From Caryophanales bacterium (GTDB lineage Bacteria; Bacillota; Bacilli; Bacillales; Bacillaceae_J): a DNA stretch of 64,000 nucleotides. Location: contig DULJ01000040.1 in NCBI GenBank assembly GCA_012840465.1, positions 62,001 to 126,000 on the forward strand, in the 5' to 3' direction. Position numbers and translations under genes: made by a program. Shown piece after piece: positions 1 to 6,997 of the stretch (positions within the stretch are counted from its first letter, which is position 1; each line of letters begins with the position of its first letter). The notes beneath the pieces were generated by a model. That model was not told the DNA's origin and did no database searches. It worked only from the letters and a program-made list of their open reading frames with translations.

Positions 1-156
1 GTTGATCTCGTTTTCTAACTCTGTGGGTGTGATAAAACCACCTGAAGCAACTTTTAATACAGCTGTTCCAGAACCGTTTTCCTTTAAATTAATGTTTAGC
101 TCAGCACATCCTGCTAATAGAAACAGCAGTATAAAGAGCATGAAAAATTGTTTCAT
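1..156 (-). CDS. Lipoprotein, partial (runs off the left edge)
   Basis: The visible 52 residues begin with a short hydrophobic signal segment ending in the lipobox LAGC at residues 14-17, so the mature protein should be diacylated at Cys17 and anchored on the outer face of the membrane. The stretch after it (NINLKENGSGTAVLKV) resembles the start of LppM-type lipoprotein domains, but the rest lies outside the window, so that family call is only a suggestion. The ATG at 156 has a GGAGG seven bases upstream on the minus strand. Confidence 0.75.
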   Translation of the reverse strand, partial: MKQFFMLFILLFLLAGCAELNINLKENGSGTAVLKVASGGFITPTELENEIN

Positions 157-494
157 TATCATTCCTCCAAAAGAATTCTAAAATTTCCATAAATATAGCA
201 TGAATCTAGTAAAAATGACATATATTCGACAATAAAAGACATTTTTTGCAGCCTGAAAAGAATTCTAGGTATGAATTTTAGATTGGAAAATTGTAAAGGG
301 ATTGTTTGCAGGAAGTTTATGTCAAAGGTAGAAATAGCTCTAGAGATAGACTTGCAATATTGGCTTGTAATTAGTTATCTTTAAAAGATCTACAATTGAA
401 TCAGCAACAGATAATTTGTATGAGGGTGTAAAAAATAAATAAAAATAATAGATGCAGTTATTGCTAATAGCAACTCCAAACAATTTGAAAACAA
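157..494. other. Intergenic region with one Spo0A-box-like heptamer
   Basis: No gene is supported here. The spacer separates two minus-strand lipoprotein genes and is AT rich. A TTCGACA heptamer (complement of the 0A box TGTCGAA) sits at 225-231, about 70 bases upstream of the lipoprotein start at 156. A single heptamer is weak evidence for Spo0A control. Confidence 0.3.
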
Positions 495-531
495 AAAAGA
501 CACCTGAACTTCCAGAAGATAGGTGTCTTTT
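495..531 (-). terminator. Intrinsic terminator of the 571-1215 lipoprotein gene
   Basis: Perfect arms AAAAGACACCT (495-505) and AGGTGTCTTTT (521-531) flank a 15-base loop. Read on the minus strand the hairpin ends in a T-run, and it lies about 40 bases past the stop of the gene at 571. Confidence 0.8.
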
Positions 532-570
532 ATTATTGGGTTATCTATTTCGGCTGTTTCATTTTGTTAG

Positions 571-1215
571 TTACTTAGTTCTCAAAAGCCCCACTGGGGA
601 GTTTTCATCTTCAAACTCAAAATATACCGAATAATGACCTGATTGGTAAAATAGAAAATAAGAACCGTCTATATCACTTAGTCCTTTGCTTTCTGGTTCC
701 CCAAGTATTTCTATTATTTCAGAAGGAGTATGGGTAAGTTTCTCACTGCCGTAATCAATGGCTGTCATTTTTGCATTTGAATTTTCGCTATCAACGAAAT
801 AAATACAATCTCCATAAAGACGACCGTATCCACCGTCCCAGTAATCTTCCCATTCAGGTTCTCCAAATTTTGAAAGTATTTGAGAGGCTGTTATATTTGG
901 ATCAAGGGGGAGTTCACAGTATTTAATCCTTCCTTTTGCAAGATTCGGTAAGAATGTTTCATCGATTAGTGAATATTCTTCATTACTCTTTTGTTCTTTT
1001 CCAATGTCATTACTATCTAATTGAGGCTCAGTTACCTCGGGTTCATCTAAATTAGATCCTATTTGCAAAATATTGCTGTTTGTAGCTGTTTCAGTATTAG
1101 TATTTTGCTCATTTGAACTTGCATCTTTGCTAGCATTGTTGGGATCTTGGCAAGCAGTTAATAATAGTAGTGCTAAAGTTAATGTGAATGTAATAAATTT
1201 GTAGTTTGTGTACAT
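571..1215 (-). CDS. Secreted lipoprotein, possibly DUF4309-like
   Basis: A 214-residue protein with a type II signal peptide: hydrophobic segment at about residues 8-20 and lipobox LTAC, lipidated Cys22. A low-complexity Ser/Asn/Glu linker (about 23-80) precedes a globular C-terminal half with two similar blocks, FGEPEWEDYW and LGEPESKGLS. Such repeated G-E-P turns occur in small Bacillus lipoproteins of the DUF4309/SmpA-like kind. Function is unknown. It forms its own transcription unit, bounded by terminators at 495-531 and 1252-1285. Confidence 0.75.
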   Translation of the reverse strand: MYTNYKFITFTLTLALLLLTACQDPNNASKDASSNEQNTNTETATNSNILQIGSNLDEPEVTEPQLDSNDIGKEQKSNEEYSLIDETFLPNLAKGRIKYCELPLDPNITASQILSKFGEPEWEDYWDGGYGRLYGDCIYFVDSENSNAKMTAIDYGSEKLTHTPSEIIEILGEPESKGLSDIDGSYFLFYQSGHYSVYFEFEDENSPVGLLRTK

Positions 1216-1251
1216 GTTTTCTCCTTTTTTGATATTTAAATTAAACCAAAA

Positions 1252-1285
1252 ACACCTAGCTTATGATAACGCCTAGGTGTCTTTT
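1252..1285 (-). terminator. Bidirectional-looking intrinsic terminator
   Basis: Arms ACACCTAG (1252-1259) and CTAGGTGT (1273-1280) enclose a 13-base loop, with A-runs on one side and T-runs on the other. It ends the minus-strand regulator gene at 1284 and separates it from the lipoprotein gene. Confidence 0.8.
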
Positions 1286-1733
1286 ACTTCTGGTTGTCTT
1301 TTTTCTCTTGTTCGTTCAGCCACCGCAAGAAGTCTAGTGCTTTATGGCGGTTTTCTTCTGGTGAGCCTTTTAGTTCCCTAAACCACATGCCCATATCCGG
1401 GTGATCGAGGAGTTTTTCTAATTCTTCATCTGTTGTTTCAGAATCTTTATTTTCCTTTGGTTGTTCCTCTAAGTTTATCCGTTTTTTAAATTCTTTGGGA
1501 GCTCTTTCAAGGTAGGCGGCTACGATAAGATCCTCAGGATCACCACCAGTTACTTCAGCAATAGCCCGATTAAGGTCATCCGTTGCAGGAGGCTTCGTTC
1601 CGTTTTTTAGTTTGCTTATATAGGATTTATGTATATTTATACCTTTATTTGATACTCGAAGCACAATTTCAGCATAGCTTAGCCCACTATTTTCAATATA
1701 CTCGGTTAACAGTTCCGAATAAGACTTCTTCAT
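1284..1733 (-). CDS. XRE-family helix-turn-helix regulator with acidic C-terminal tail
   Basis: The protein has 149 residues from the chosen ATG at 1733, which has GAGG eight bases upstream; the GTG at 1751 would overlap that ribosome site. Residues about 5-65 form a Cro/cI-type helix-turn-helix (YAEIVLRVSNKGINIHKSYISKLKNG). Its recognition-helix register (SYISKLKNG) is shared with the divergent gene at 1917 (GYISKLQNS). The C-terminal half is acidic and rich in Glu, Lys and Trp. It is divergent from 1917 across an operator-rich spacer, a repressor/antirepressor arrangement. The exact role, such as control of plasmid immunity or transfer, is inferred. Confidence 0.8.
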   Translation of the reverse strand: MKKSYSELLTEYIENSGLSYAEIVLRVSNKGINIHKSYISKLKNGTKPPATDDLNRAIAEVTGGDPEDLIVAAYLERAPKEFKKRINLEEQPKENKDSETTDEELEKLLDHPDMGMWFRELKGSPEENRHKALDFLRWLNEQEKKDNQK

Positions 1734-1777
1734 ATTTGAAACCTCTTTCACTAGAGATATTTTAATTCTAATTCACT

Positions 1778-1904
1778 GTTGCCTAAAAATTCAACACAAA
1801 TGAATTTTATTTAACAAAATGTGTTGACTTAAAAGGAAACGGTATGATACTATTTAGTCAACAACTAAGGTGACTAAAAATTCAACAGTGACTAAAATTG
1901 AAAC
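1778..1904. promoter_or_regulatory. Divergent control region with repeated GTGACTAAAAATTCAAC operators
   Basis: Related sites occur at 1778-1795 (GTTGCCTAAAAATTCAAC), 1823-1832 (GTTGACTTAA), 1854-1862 (TTAGTCAAC, opposite strand), 1870-1886 (GTGACTAAAAATTCAAC) and 1888-1904 (GTGACTAAAATTGAAAC). A possible sigma-A promoter for the rightward gene is TTGACT (1824-1829) with TACTAT 18 bases downstream, overlapping the sites. This spacing of sites between divergent helix-turn-helix genes is typical of a repressor switch. Confidence 0.7.
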
Positions 1905-1916
1905 GGAGGTGATTTA

Positions 1917-2201
1917 ATGGATAGTTATTCTGAATTAATTAAAAATGGAATTTCAAAAAGTGGTCATTCTTTATCACAAATTACAAAGTTGCTTAAACAA
2001 ATGGATGTGCAGGTTAACAGAGGATATATTAGTAAGCTACAAAATTCAAAATCTGCACCAGCAAGTGACAAAGTCAATGACGCATTGGCTTATGTTTTAA
2101 AAATTGATCCAATTGAGCTTAAAGCAGCTGCCTACCGCGAAAAAATTCCGGCAGAAGTCTTGAAAATACTGCAGCAAGATCGTCAAGCACAACCAGCATG
2201 A
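1917..2201 (+). CDS. Small XRE-like DNA-binding protein (Cro-type)
   Basis: A 94-residue protein made almost entirely of one helix-turn-helix domain. Its core (LSQITKLLKQMDVQVNRGYISKLQNS) aligns by eye with the N-terminus of the divergent regulator at 1284-1733, so the two probably compete for the same operators in the 1778-1904 spacer. The ATG follows a strong GGAGGTGATTTA ribosome site. The C-terminus (DPIELKAAAYREKIPAEVLKIL) also matches the other protein's DPEDLIVAAYLERAPKEFKK, supporting duplication of one ancestral regulator. Confidence 0.8.
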   Translation: MDSYSELIKNGISKSGHSLSQITKLLKQMDVQVNRGYISKLQNSKSAPASDKVNDALAYVLKIDPIELKAAAYREKIPAEVLKILQQDRQAQPA

Positions 2202-2233
2202 AAGAATGATGAAGACACAAATACCTAACCTAA

Positions 2234-2267
2234 ATAAATTCGACGGAAAAGTGGAAAATCCTTTGGG
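2234..2267 (+). repeat. Leader-like repeat, copy 1 (partner at 3745-3780)
   Basis: The stretch ATAAATTCGAC followed after a few bases by GTGGAAAATCCTTTGG recurs at 3745-3780 with few changes. Each copy lies just downstream of a rightward XRE gene. Copy 2 leads into the gene at 3805; nothing clearly coding follows copy 1 before the opposing gene at 2426. Confidence 0.55.
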
Positions 2268-2425
2268 ATGTGAAGAGAGGATTGAAGTTTGAAGGCAAAA
2301 TAAAAAGCCGCCATGGGTGCGACTTGAAAAGTTATTTATTGTCAGTTTCATAATTTGACAGAGCTACTGCTGAATTTTCTTGAGTGCTGCTTCTTGCACA
2401 ATGCTTCTTTGAGAAAGCAGTCCGA

Positions 2426-2674
2426 TTACATCTTGTTGGCGATCTTGAACATTTTGATATTACGAACTCTACTTTTAACATCCGTAATGTTCTCGTCAAT
2501 TTTAGTAAGCATGTTGATTACATCATTTTTCTGATCATTCGCAATGACGGCTACGCTTTCTTTTATATCAGTTAATTCAATTTCAATTCGATCAAGGCGT
2601 AGGTTAGTAGTTTGTTGTTCAGTCTTAATATCATGTAATTCTTCAAGAATTTCTTTTAAGAGTTGTTCACTCAT
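2426..2674 (-). CDS. Small coiled-coil protein
   Basis: An 82-residue protein predicted to be one long helix: hydrophobic residues repeat with heptad spacing through LLKEILEELHDIKTEQQ and LRLDRIEIELTDIKE. It has no signal peptide or membrane segment. Short t-SNARE-like coiled-coil proteins of this kind are common on Bacillus plasmids and phages but carry no assigned role. The ATG at 2674 is preceded by AAAGGA about nine bases upstream. It stands alone between two regulator clusters. Confidence 0.65.
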   Translation of the reverse strand: MSEQLLKEILEELHDIKTEQQTTNLRLDRIEIELTDIKESVAVIANDQKNDVINMLTKIDENITDVKSRVRNIKMFKIANKM

Positions 2675-2744
2675 AAGATTCGTCCTTTCAACAAGTAATA
2701 GCTTTATTATAACAAATTTTGTCTTACGATGAATTACTTTTCAA

Positions 2745-3068
2745 CTAGTCTTTTAACCTGACTTGAAGATACCTAGTCAACGCTTCCCGTTCTTCTGGCG
2801 AAAGTTTCTTGGCTGTTTCAAGGAGCTGAATGAGATCTGATGGAAGTGTTTCTGAAGTTGGATCACTAATTAACGATGTGAGTGGTGTTTCAAGAGCTTT
2901 TGCAATTCTATCCAGAATATCAATAGTAGGATTTTTCTTACCAGCTTCAAGATCGCTAATATACGATTGGGATATTTCAGCAAGTTTTGCTAGTTGATTT
3001 TTACTTAATCCTTTTGATTCACGTAGATTCTTAATTCTATGCGGTATATTCAGATTATTTTTATTCAT
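2745..3068 (-). CDS. XRE-family repressor with SinR-like C-terminal tail
   Basis: A 107-residue protein. Residues about 10-65 are a canonical XRE domain (LRESKGLSKNQLAKLAEISQSYISDLEAGKKNPTIDILDRIAKAL). The C-terminus (DLIQLLETAKKLSPEEREALTRYLQ) looks like a SinR/SinI-type dimerisation helix pair. It is the second gene of a two-gene minus-strand operon, seven bases after 3076-3375. Its own ribosome site is weak, so translation may be coupled to the upstream gene. The similarity of the pair suggests tandem duplication followed by divergence of DNA specificity. Confidence 0.85.
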   Translation of the reverse strand: MNKNNLNIPHRIKNLRESKGLSKNQLAKLAEISQSYISDLEAGKKNPTIDILDRIAKALETPLTSLISDPTSETLPSDLIQLLETAKKLSPEEREALTRYLQVRLKD

Positions 3069-3075
3069 AAGGAAA

Positions 3076-3375
3076 TTATCCCTTTAAAGTATTTAGCATT
3101 TCTGCTACTGCTTTTTGCTCTACTGGTGTAAGTTTTTTAGCTGAATTAAGTAATTGTAATAATTCTGGTTCAAGTGGATCTTCATCTGAGAGCAGATCAA
3201 TCAATTTTATATTTAGAGCTAAACAAATTTTTTCTAAAGTCTCAATACTAGGGGAACGCTTTCCTGATTCAATTTCACTTATAGTTGATTGACCAGTGCC
3301 GGATATTTTTCCAAGTTCTTGTCCAGAAATCCCCAAAGCATTACGGTATTCTTTTAACTTTTGACCAATATTCAT
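3076..3375 (-). CDS. XRE-family repressor, first gene of a repressor pair
   Basis: A 99-residue protein with a Cro/cI helix-turn-helix at about residues 7-60 (LGISGQELGKISGTGQSTISEIESGKRSPSIETLEKICLAL) and the same C-terminal helix type as its neighbour (ELLQLLNSAKKLTPVEQKAVAEML). It is divergent from the small XRE gene at 3531. The spacer carries three copies of an ATCTG-containing inverted repeat, one inside the rightward promoter, so this protein or its neighbour most likely represses that promoter. Confidence 0.85.
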   Translation of the reverse strand: MNIGQKLKEYRNALGISGQELGKISGTGQSTISEIESGKRSPSIETLEKICLALNIKLIDLLSDEDPLEPELLQLLNSAKKLTPVEQKAVAEMLNTLKG

Positions 3376-3388
3376 AATATCACCACTT

Positions 3389-3503
3389 ATCTGTATTCGG
3401 ATATTTTTATTTTAACATTTAAGTAAGGTTAATGCTTTAATAGCACTTTATAATCTGAAATTAGATATTAAGTGTTGACTATAAATCTGTAATCAGATAA
3501 TAT
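3389..3503. promoter_or_regulatory. Three ATCTG(N4-5)GAT operators and a rightward sigma-A promoter
   Basis: Imperfect 14-bp inverted repeats lie at 3389-3402 (ATCTGTATTCGGAT), 3453-3466 (ATCTGAAATTAGAT) and 3485-3498 (ATCTGTAATCAGAT), spaced 64 and 32 bp apart, that is about six and three helical turns. The third lies in the spacer of a promoter, TTGACT (3475-3480) then 17 bp then TAATAT (3498-3503), that reads into the gene at 3531. This is classical steric repression geometry. Confidence 0.75.
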
Positions 3504-3530
3504 ATAAGTGAAAGGAGGTTGAATTCAGAT

Positions 3531-3731
3531 ATGAGTCACATTAAAAAACTACGTGAATCTAAAGGATGGACACAATCTCAACTTGCTTTAAAATCAAGAG
3601 TTTCTCAATCAGCTATCAGTGATATAGAAAGTGGAAAAAGAAATCCATCTTTTAATGTAATAAAAAAGATTGCTAATGCACTTGGTGTATCCGTAACTGA
3701 ACTCACGGATGATGAAGAGCAAACTGCATAA
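3531..3731 (+). CDS. Small Cro-like XRE protein
   Basis: A 66-residue protein that is a bare helix-turn-helix domain (IKKLRESKGWTQSQLALKSRVSQSAISDIESGKRNPSFNVIKKIANALGVSVTEL). The ATG at 3531 is preferred because the in-frame TTG at 3519 overlaps the AAAGGAGG ribosome site. Its promoter contains an operator copy, and it is divergent from two larger XRE repressors. By analogy with cI/cro switches it may set the opposite regulatory state. That role is inferred from layout only. Confidence 0.85.
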   Translation: MSHIKKLRESKGWTQSQLALKSRVSQSAISDIESGKRNPSFNVIKKIANALGVSVTELTDDEEQTA

Positions 3732-3744
3732 GTTTCCTAAACAT

Positions 3745-3780
3745 TATAAATTCGACATTTGTTTGGAAAATCCTTGAAGG
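3745..3780 (+). repeat. Leader-like repeat, copy 2 (partner at 2234-2267)
   Basis: ATAAATTCGAC followed by GTTTGGAAAATCCTTGAAGG matches copy 1 closely. Here it lies about 25 bases before the start of the gene at 3805, after its ribosome site partner region, so it may be part of a conserved 5' leader. Confidence 0.5.
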
Positions 3781-3804
3781 AAAATTAGAAGGAGGATGAC
3801 AGAA

Positions 3805-4185
3805 ATGACAATTTCAATTGAAGAACTGCGAAAAAGAATTGTTGGTGATAAAGCTTATATTGTAAATGTCTTGTCACCAGTGGAAACTACCGCTCAACTA
3901 AATCTTTTCATAGATACTATTGAACAAAAGATGAGGCATGTAGAAAGGTTATACGGGGATAAAGAAATTGCAAACGAAGCAGTGAATACGATTATTAAAG
4001 CATTACCAGCCACTGCCACGTCTGCAAAGCTACTTAGTATTTTTGAAGTGATTACTCTTTGTGCTCTAGCCACTTCTTTTGAGTCTGATTCAGAATGGAC
4101 TCAAACGACACTTGAAAGTATGGCTCAGGTTTTTCCGAATAATGACGGCGATAAAACTGTTCATGAAGATCTTCAAAAACAATAA
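3805..4185 (+). CDS. Hypothetical protein
   Basis: A 126-residue, mostly helical, cytoplasmic-looking protein with no family I recognise. The ATG at 3805 is chosen because a GGAGG lies eight to nine bases upstream; the ATG at 3796 is too close to that site. It follows the Cro-like gene at 3531 in the same direction and may be co-transcribed from its promoter. Its last 134 bases overlap, tail to tail, the opposing zinc-finger gene at 4052-4330. Confidence 0.65.
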   Translation: MTISIEELRKRIVGDKAYIVNVLSPVETTAQLNLFIDTIEQKMRHVERLYGDKEIANEAVNTIIKALPATATSAKLLSIFEVITLCALATSFESDSEWTQTTLESMAQVFPNNDGDKTVHEDLQKQ

Positions 4186-4330
4186 TTCCATCTATAACTT
4201 TTTCAAACATTTCTCGATTCATTTTTGCTTCGCAGGCAGGACAATCGAGAAAACTTTCCCTCTGATTAGAGGTATATGCAACATATTCGTAATTACATGA
4301 ACCACAAACGACTGTAATCTTAGTGCTCAT
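4052..4330 (-). CDS. Small zinc-ribbon protein
   Basis: A 92-residue protein. Two CxxC knuckles at residues 9-12 (CGSC) and 30-33 (CPAC) make a probable four-cysteine zinc ribbon, followed by an aromatic-rich tail (FYRRHYSEKPEPYFQ). The strong ribosome site GGGAGGTGAGACT just before the ATG at 4330 and the metal-binding motif support a real gene although its 3' part overlaps the opposing gene at 3805-4185. Function is unknown; nucleic acid or protein binding is typical of such folds. Confidence 0.6.
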   Translation of the reverse strand: MSTKITVVCGSCNYEYVAYTSNQRESFLDCPACEAKMNREMFEKVIDGIIVFEDLHEQFYRRHYSEKPEPYFQVSFESILNQTQKKWLEHKE

Positions 4331-4475
4331 AGTCTCACCTCCCTTAAAGGTGAATTTTCGACAATAAGCAGCAGATTCCCTCTTTAAGGTTTACCAGGCT
4401 TCGTTTTTGAAAAGGGATTAGAGTAAGTCGTGAGTATTTTTCTTATTGAATAAAAATAAGGCAGGTGAAATTTCA

Positions 4476-4709
4476 ATGGCTGTCCCACTCCCAAAGCTGC
4501 ATATGGATGTATCAAGGGGTGATTCATTCATGGCAGAGAAAACAACTGAAAAGTATGATGCAACTTATAATTTTGGCAATACAACGGTTCATGTTGTGGC
4601 ACCACCGCCAATGAGTCGAGAAAAGCTTCAAAAAAGAATGAGAGCATTCCATAATGCAGGGTGGGCGATCATCCAGGAACTACAACAAAACGAAGCTGAA
4701 CAGGAGTAA
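4476..4709 (+). CDS. Hypothetical small protein
   Basis: A 77-residue protein. The ATG at 4476 has AGGTG eight bases upstream and is preferred over the upstream ATG at 4446, which lacks a site. The sequence has a central beta-rich part (YNFGNTTVHVVAPPPMS) and a helical Glu-rich end. I recognise no family. It precedes the DUF5348-like gene by about 55 bases and is probably co-transcribed with it. Confidence 0.6.
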   Translation: MAVPLPKLHMDVSRGDSFMAEKTTEKYDATYNFGNTTVHVVAPPPMSREKLQKRMRAFHNAGWAIIQELQQNEAEQE

Positions 4710-4763
4710 GTACTCCTGTTGAAGGTAGACAAGTTATTTATATAAAAACAAGGAGTGATTTAA

Positions 4764-5198
4764 ATGCGTTACGCACATGTTAAAGAATTAGATCGGCCAT
4801 TATTTGAATTGAAAGATCGCATTGCTTCCGTTCTGGACAAAGTCGATCACAGCTACGAGAACATTGAATACGATCGAGACAATGAGGAAGATGTGTTTTT
4901 AGCTGATGAGTTTAGGAGAATCATTGACAAGTTATCTCAAGTCGAAAATGATCTTAATTATCTTAAAAAACCGATTACTGAGGTCGGTATTTTACACAAG
5001 AATGAACTAGGACGCTATGAAACTGAGAACGGAACGTACTTTACTAGTGGAAGTCCCATAGAAGCATTTATCTATGATAGTTGGGATGAAAATTATCGCT
5101 GGGTTAAATCTCGAATCGACCATAAAAATGGGGACTATTATTTGTATGGTCATGATGATGTGAAGCTGGGAGGCTTAAAGGTAAGGATTCGAGGATGA
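4764..5198 (+). CDS. DUF5348-like protein
   Basis: A 144-residue protein. An N-terminal helical half (ELKDRIASVLDKVDHSYENIEYD...) precedes a compact beta domain from about residue 75: GILHKNELGRYETENGTYFTSGSPIEAFIYD, which resembles DUF5348, a small domain found on plasmids and integrative elements of Bacillales. The molecular role is not known. The ATG follows AAGGAGTGATTTAA. The gene lies directly upstream of the inverted repeats and the segregation genes. Confidence 0.7.
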   Translation: MRYAHVKELDRPLFELKDRIASVLDKVDHSYENIEYDRDNEEDVFLADEFRRIIDKLSQVENDLNYLKKPITEVGILHKNELGRYETENGTYFTSGSPIEAFIYDSWDENYRWVKSRIDHKNGDYYLYGHDDVKLGGLKVRIRG

Positions 5199-5226
5199 GA
5201 AATAAAAAAGGTCTGAAAAAAGAGAA

Positions 5227-5309
5227 AGAACTCACCAGTTTGCACCTGACGAGTTCTAAAATGCAGATATAATGCACAAAATTCAACTACCCTCATTATA
5301 TCTGCATTT
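5227..5309. repeat. Two consecutive inverted repeats upstream of the ParM-like gene
   Basis: Arms AGAACTC (5227-5233) and GAGTTCT (5251-5257) form a first hairpin. Perfect 16-bp arms AAATGCAGATATAATG (5259-5274) and its complement (5294-5309), with a 19-base loop, form a second. No T-run follows directly. The position about 100 bp before parM would suit a centromere (parC) or the parMR promoter/operator, but no iterons of the usual parC kind are visible. Confidence 0.6.
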
Positions 5310-5414
5310 CTCCACCTTTTCAATCTTTTCATATTGTTAAATTCCACCACCATTCGATGAATTTTGATATTTTCCTTTATTGTATTCAAACAAATTTATA
5401 TTGGAGGCTATTTT

Positions 5415-6629
5415 ATGATTTCACGTACTTTTATTGACCGTTGGGTCGCTGATTTTGGAAATTCCACTAATCAGCAAATGATAAATGGATATTATTTTGA
5501 AATGCCATCTTCCATTTATGAGATTACGAGAGAAGATGCTGAAGGGTTATTTGCCCAATCTGTAGATAAAGAGGCATTGATTGATCAGCTCGTTGTCCGG
5601 GTACCGATCGATGGGCAGGATCGTTATTTTAAAGTTGGCAACAAAGCTAAAGCGGATGTTTTAGGGAATCGTCATATCGAAAAGCTGCATGATAAGACGG
5701 AATCTTTAACCGTTTGGGTGACCTGGTTGACTGGCATGGCGTTCTATCACGCCTATCAGTTTCCTTTCAAGGAGGAGGACACGGTTGAAGTACAGTATTT
5801 CGGTACGCTTATCCCTGTGTGGTTAGCCAAAAGAGCGAAGAAGTTTACAGAAATCCTGTCTAAAATGGCGGATCGATTTATCAGTGAGGAAGGCTTTGAA
5901 GTCGAGCTGCTGACACCGGATTTTGAACGTACCCTAACGATCATCGCTAAAGAGTCAAAAGCTAGGGTAGAAGGTGAAACGGCTCGGTATGCACTTAAAT
6001 ACGATCTAGAGCTAAATAAAAATGAAGAACAAATGAAAAAACATGAAGCTGCCATTACGGTTATCGATGACTTAGGCGGACAAACTCAAGATTTATCGAA
6101 GCTTCGACCAGGTCTGAAAAAGCCGGCAAGTGCTGATGATTATGCAAGTTTTACAGATATAAGTTTTCTAAAAATGCTAGAAGATCTACGGATTACGAAA
6201 TTAATGACCCATTTCAATGATTTACGCTCCCTTGAGGAATTTGTTCGACACAATATCAAAAGTAAGCAATTCATATATACGGACCCAACTACAAAGCAAG
6301 AAGTAGATTTTACAGCTGAAATTGAAGTAATGCTAAGGGAATATGTAAAAATTGCTTCTGAAAAATGTTTGACAGCTTTTCAATATGCTCTTGATGAGGA
6401 AGTATATTTTCTTCATATAGGCGGCGTAGCAGAAGAAGTTCAGGACTACATGATGGAGTATCTAATAAAAAGATTAGGCGAGGAGATTGCAAAGAGATAT
6501 CATTTGTTCCCTGAACATTCACGAAAATTTAACATCCATGGCTTAGAAATTGTCGCAAAGAGCCATTTAAAGAAAAAAGCAGAAAATGCAAAGGAGCCAA
6601 CTGATGGGGAAGCGGAGAGAGCAGTTTAA
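5415..6629 (+). CDS. parM: ParM/Alp-type actin-like plasmid segregation ATPase
   Basis: A 404-residue protein from the ATG at 5415, which has TTGGAGG upstream. The N-terminus (DRWVADFGNSTNQQMINGYYFEMPS) carries the phosphate-1 DxGNxxTK-like motif of actin-fold filament ATPases of the ParM/AlfA/Alp class, followed by a variable beta-rich region (LVVRVPIDGQDRYFKVGNKA) typical of these proteins. It should polymerise and push plasmid copies apart with an adaptor bound to a centromere. The next gene, overlapping by 26 bases, fits that adaptor. The gene name is by type, not by orthology to R1 ParM; phosphate-2 and adenosine motifs are less clear to the eye. Confidence 0.75.
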   Translation: MISRTFIDRWVADFGNSTNQQMINGYYFEMPSSIYEITREDAEGLFAQSVDKEALIDQLVVRVPIDGQDRYFKVGNKAKADVLGNRHIEKLHDKTESLTVWVTWLTGMAFYHAYQFPFKEEDTVEVQYFGTLIPVWLAKRAKKFTEILSKMADRFISEEGFEVELLTPDFERTLTIIAKESKARVEGETARYALKYDLELNKNEEQMKKHEAAITVIDDLGGQTQDLSKLRPGLKKPASADDYASFTDISFLKMLEDLRITKLMTHFNDLRSLEEFVRHNIKSKQFIYTDPTTKQEVDFTAEIEVMLREYVKIASEKCLTAFQYALDEEVYFLHIGGVAEEVQDYMMEYLIKRLGEEIAKRYHLFPEHSRKFNIHGLEIVAKSHLKKKAENAKEPTDGEAERAV

Positions 6630-6960
6630 CTTTCGAACCTCCTTACTATCAAATGAAGCTTATGAGCTAATTAGAAAATTATCAGAATCGAGGCAGCTTT
6701 CCCAACAGATTGCTGCCTGGGCACAAGAAGAAATCAATCGTAACAAACACACACCTCAGACAGATGCATCTACAGAAATATTAAAAGAATTAAAGTCGAT
6801 TAAATCAATGATTCAATCAAAATCTTTTTATTTACCAGACCTTCACAACAATGAACAGAACCCAGAAGAAAGCAAAGTCACGCAAGAGGTCTTGCAATTA
6901 GTTTCCTCGGATATTGTAAATAACGTGATCGAGGATGAGGATGAAGAATACGATTATTAG
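6604..6960 (+). CDS. parR: ParR-like segregation adaptor
   Basis: A 118-residue protein. The ATG at 6604 has AAGGAG seven bases upstream, inside the end of the parM-like gene, giving a 26-base overlap. The basic N-terminus (KRREQFNFRTSLLSNEAYELIRKLSESRQLSQQIAAWAQEEINR) has the pattern of a ribbon-helix-helix DNA-binding domain. The C-terminus is strongly acidic (IEDEDEEYDY) and could be the filament-binding tail, as in other ParR proteins. The assignment rests mainly on size, charge pattern and position. Confidence 0.65.
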   Translation: MGKRREQFNFRTSLLSNEAYELIRKLSESRQLSQQIAAWAQEEINRNKHTPQTDASTEILKELKSIKSMIQSKSFYLPDLHNNEQNPEESKVTQEVLQLVSSDIVNNVIEDEDEEYDY

Positions 6961-6997
6961 TTATGAAATTTATAAGGAAAGGAGGTAGCACTACTAT

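Noticed and set aside
225-231. Spo0A box (TTCGACA)
   Set aside because: A single seven-base match in AT-rich DNA is expected by chance; no second box or promoter context supports it.
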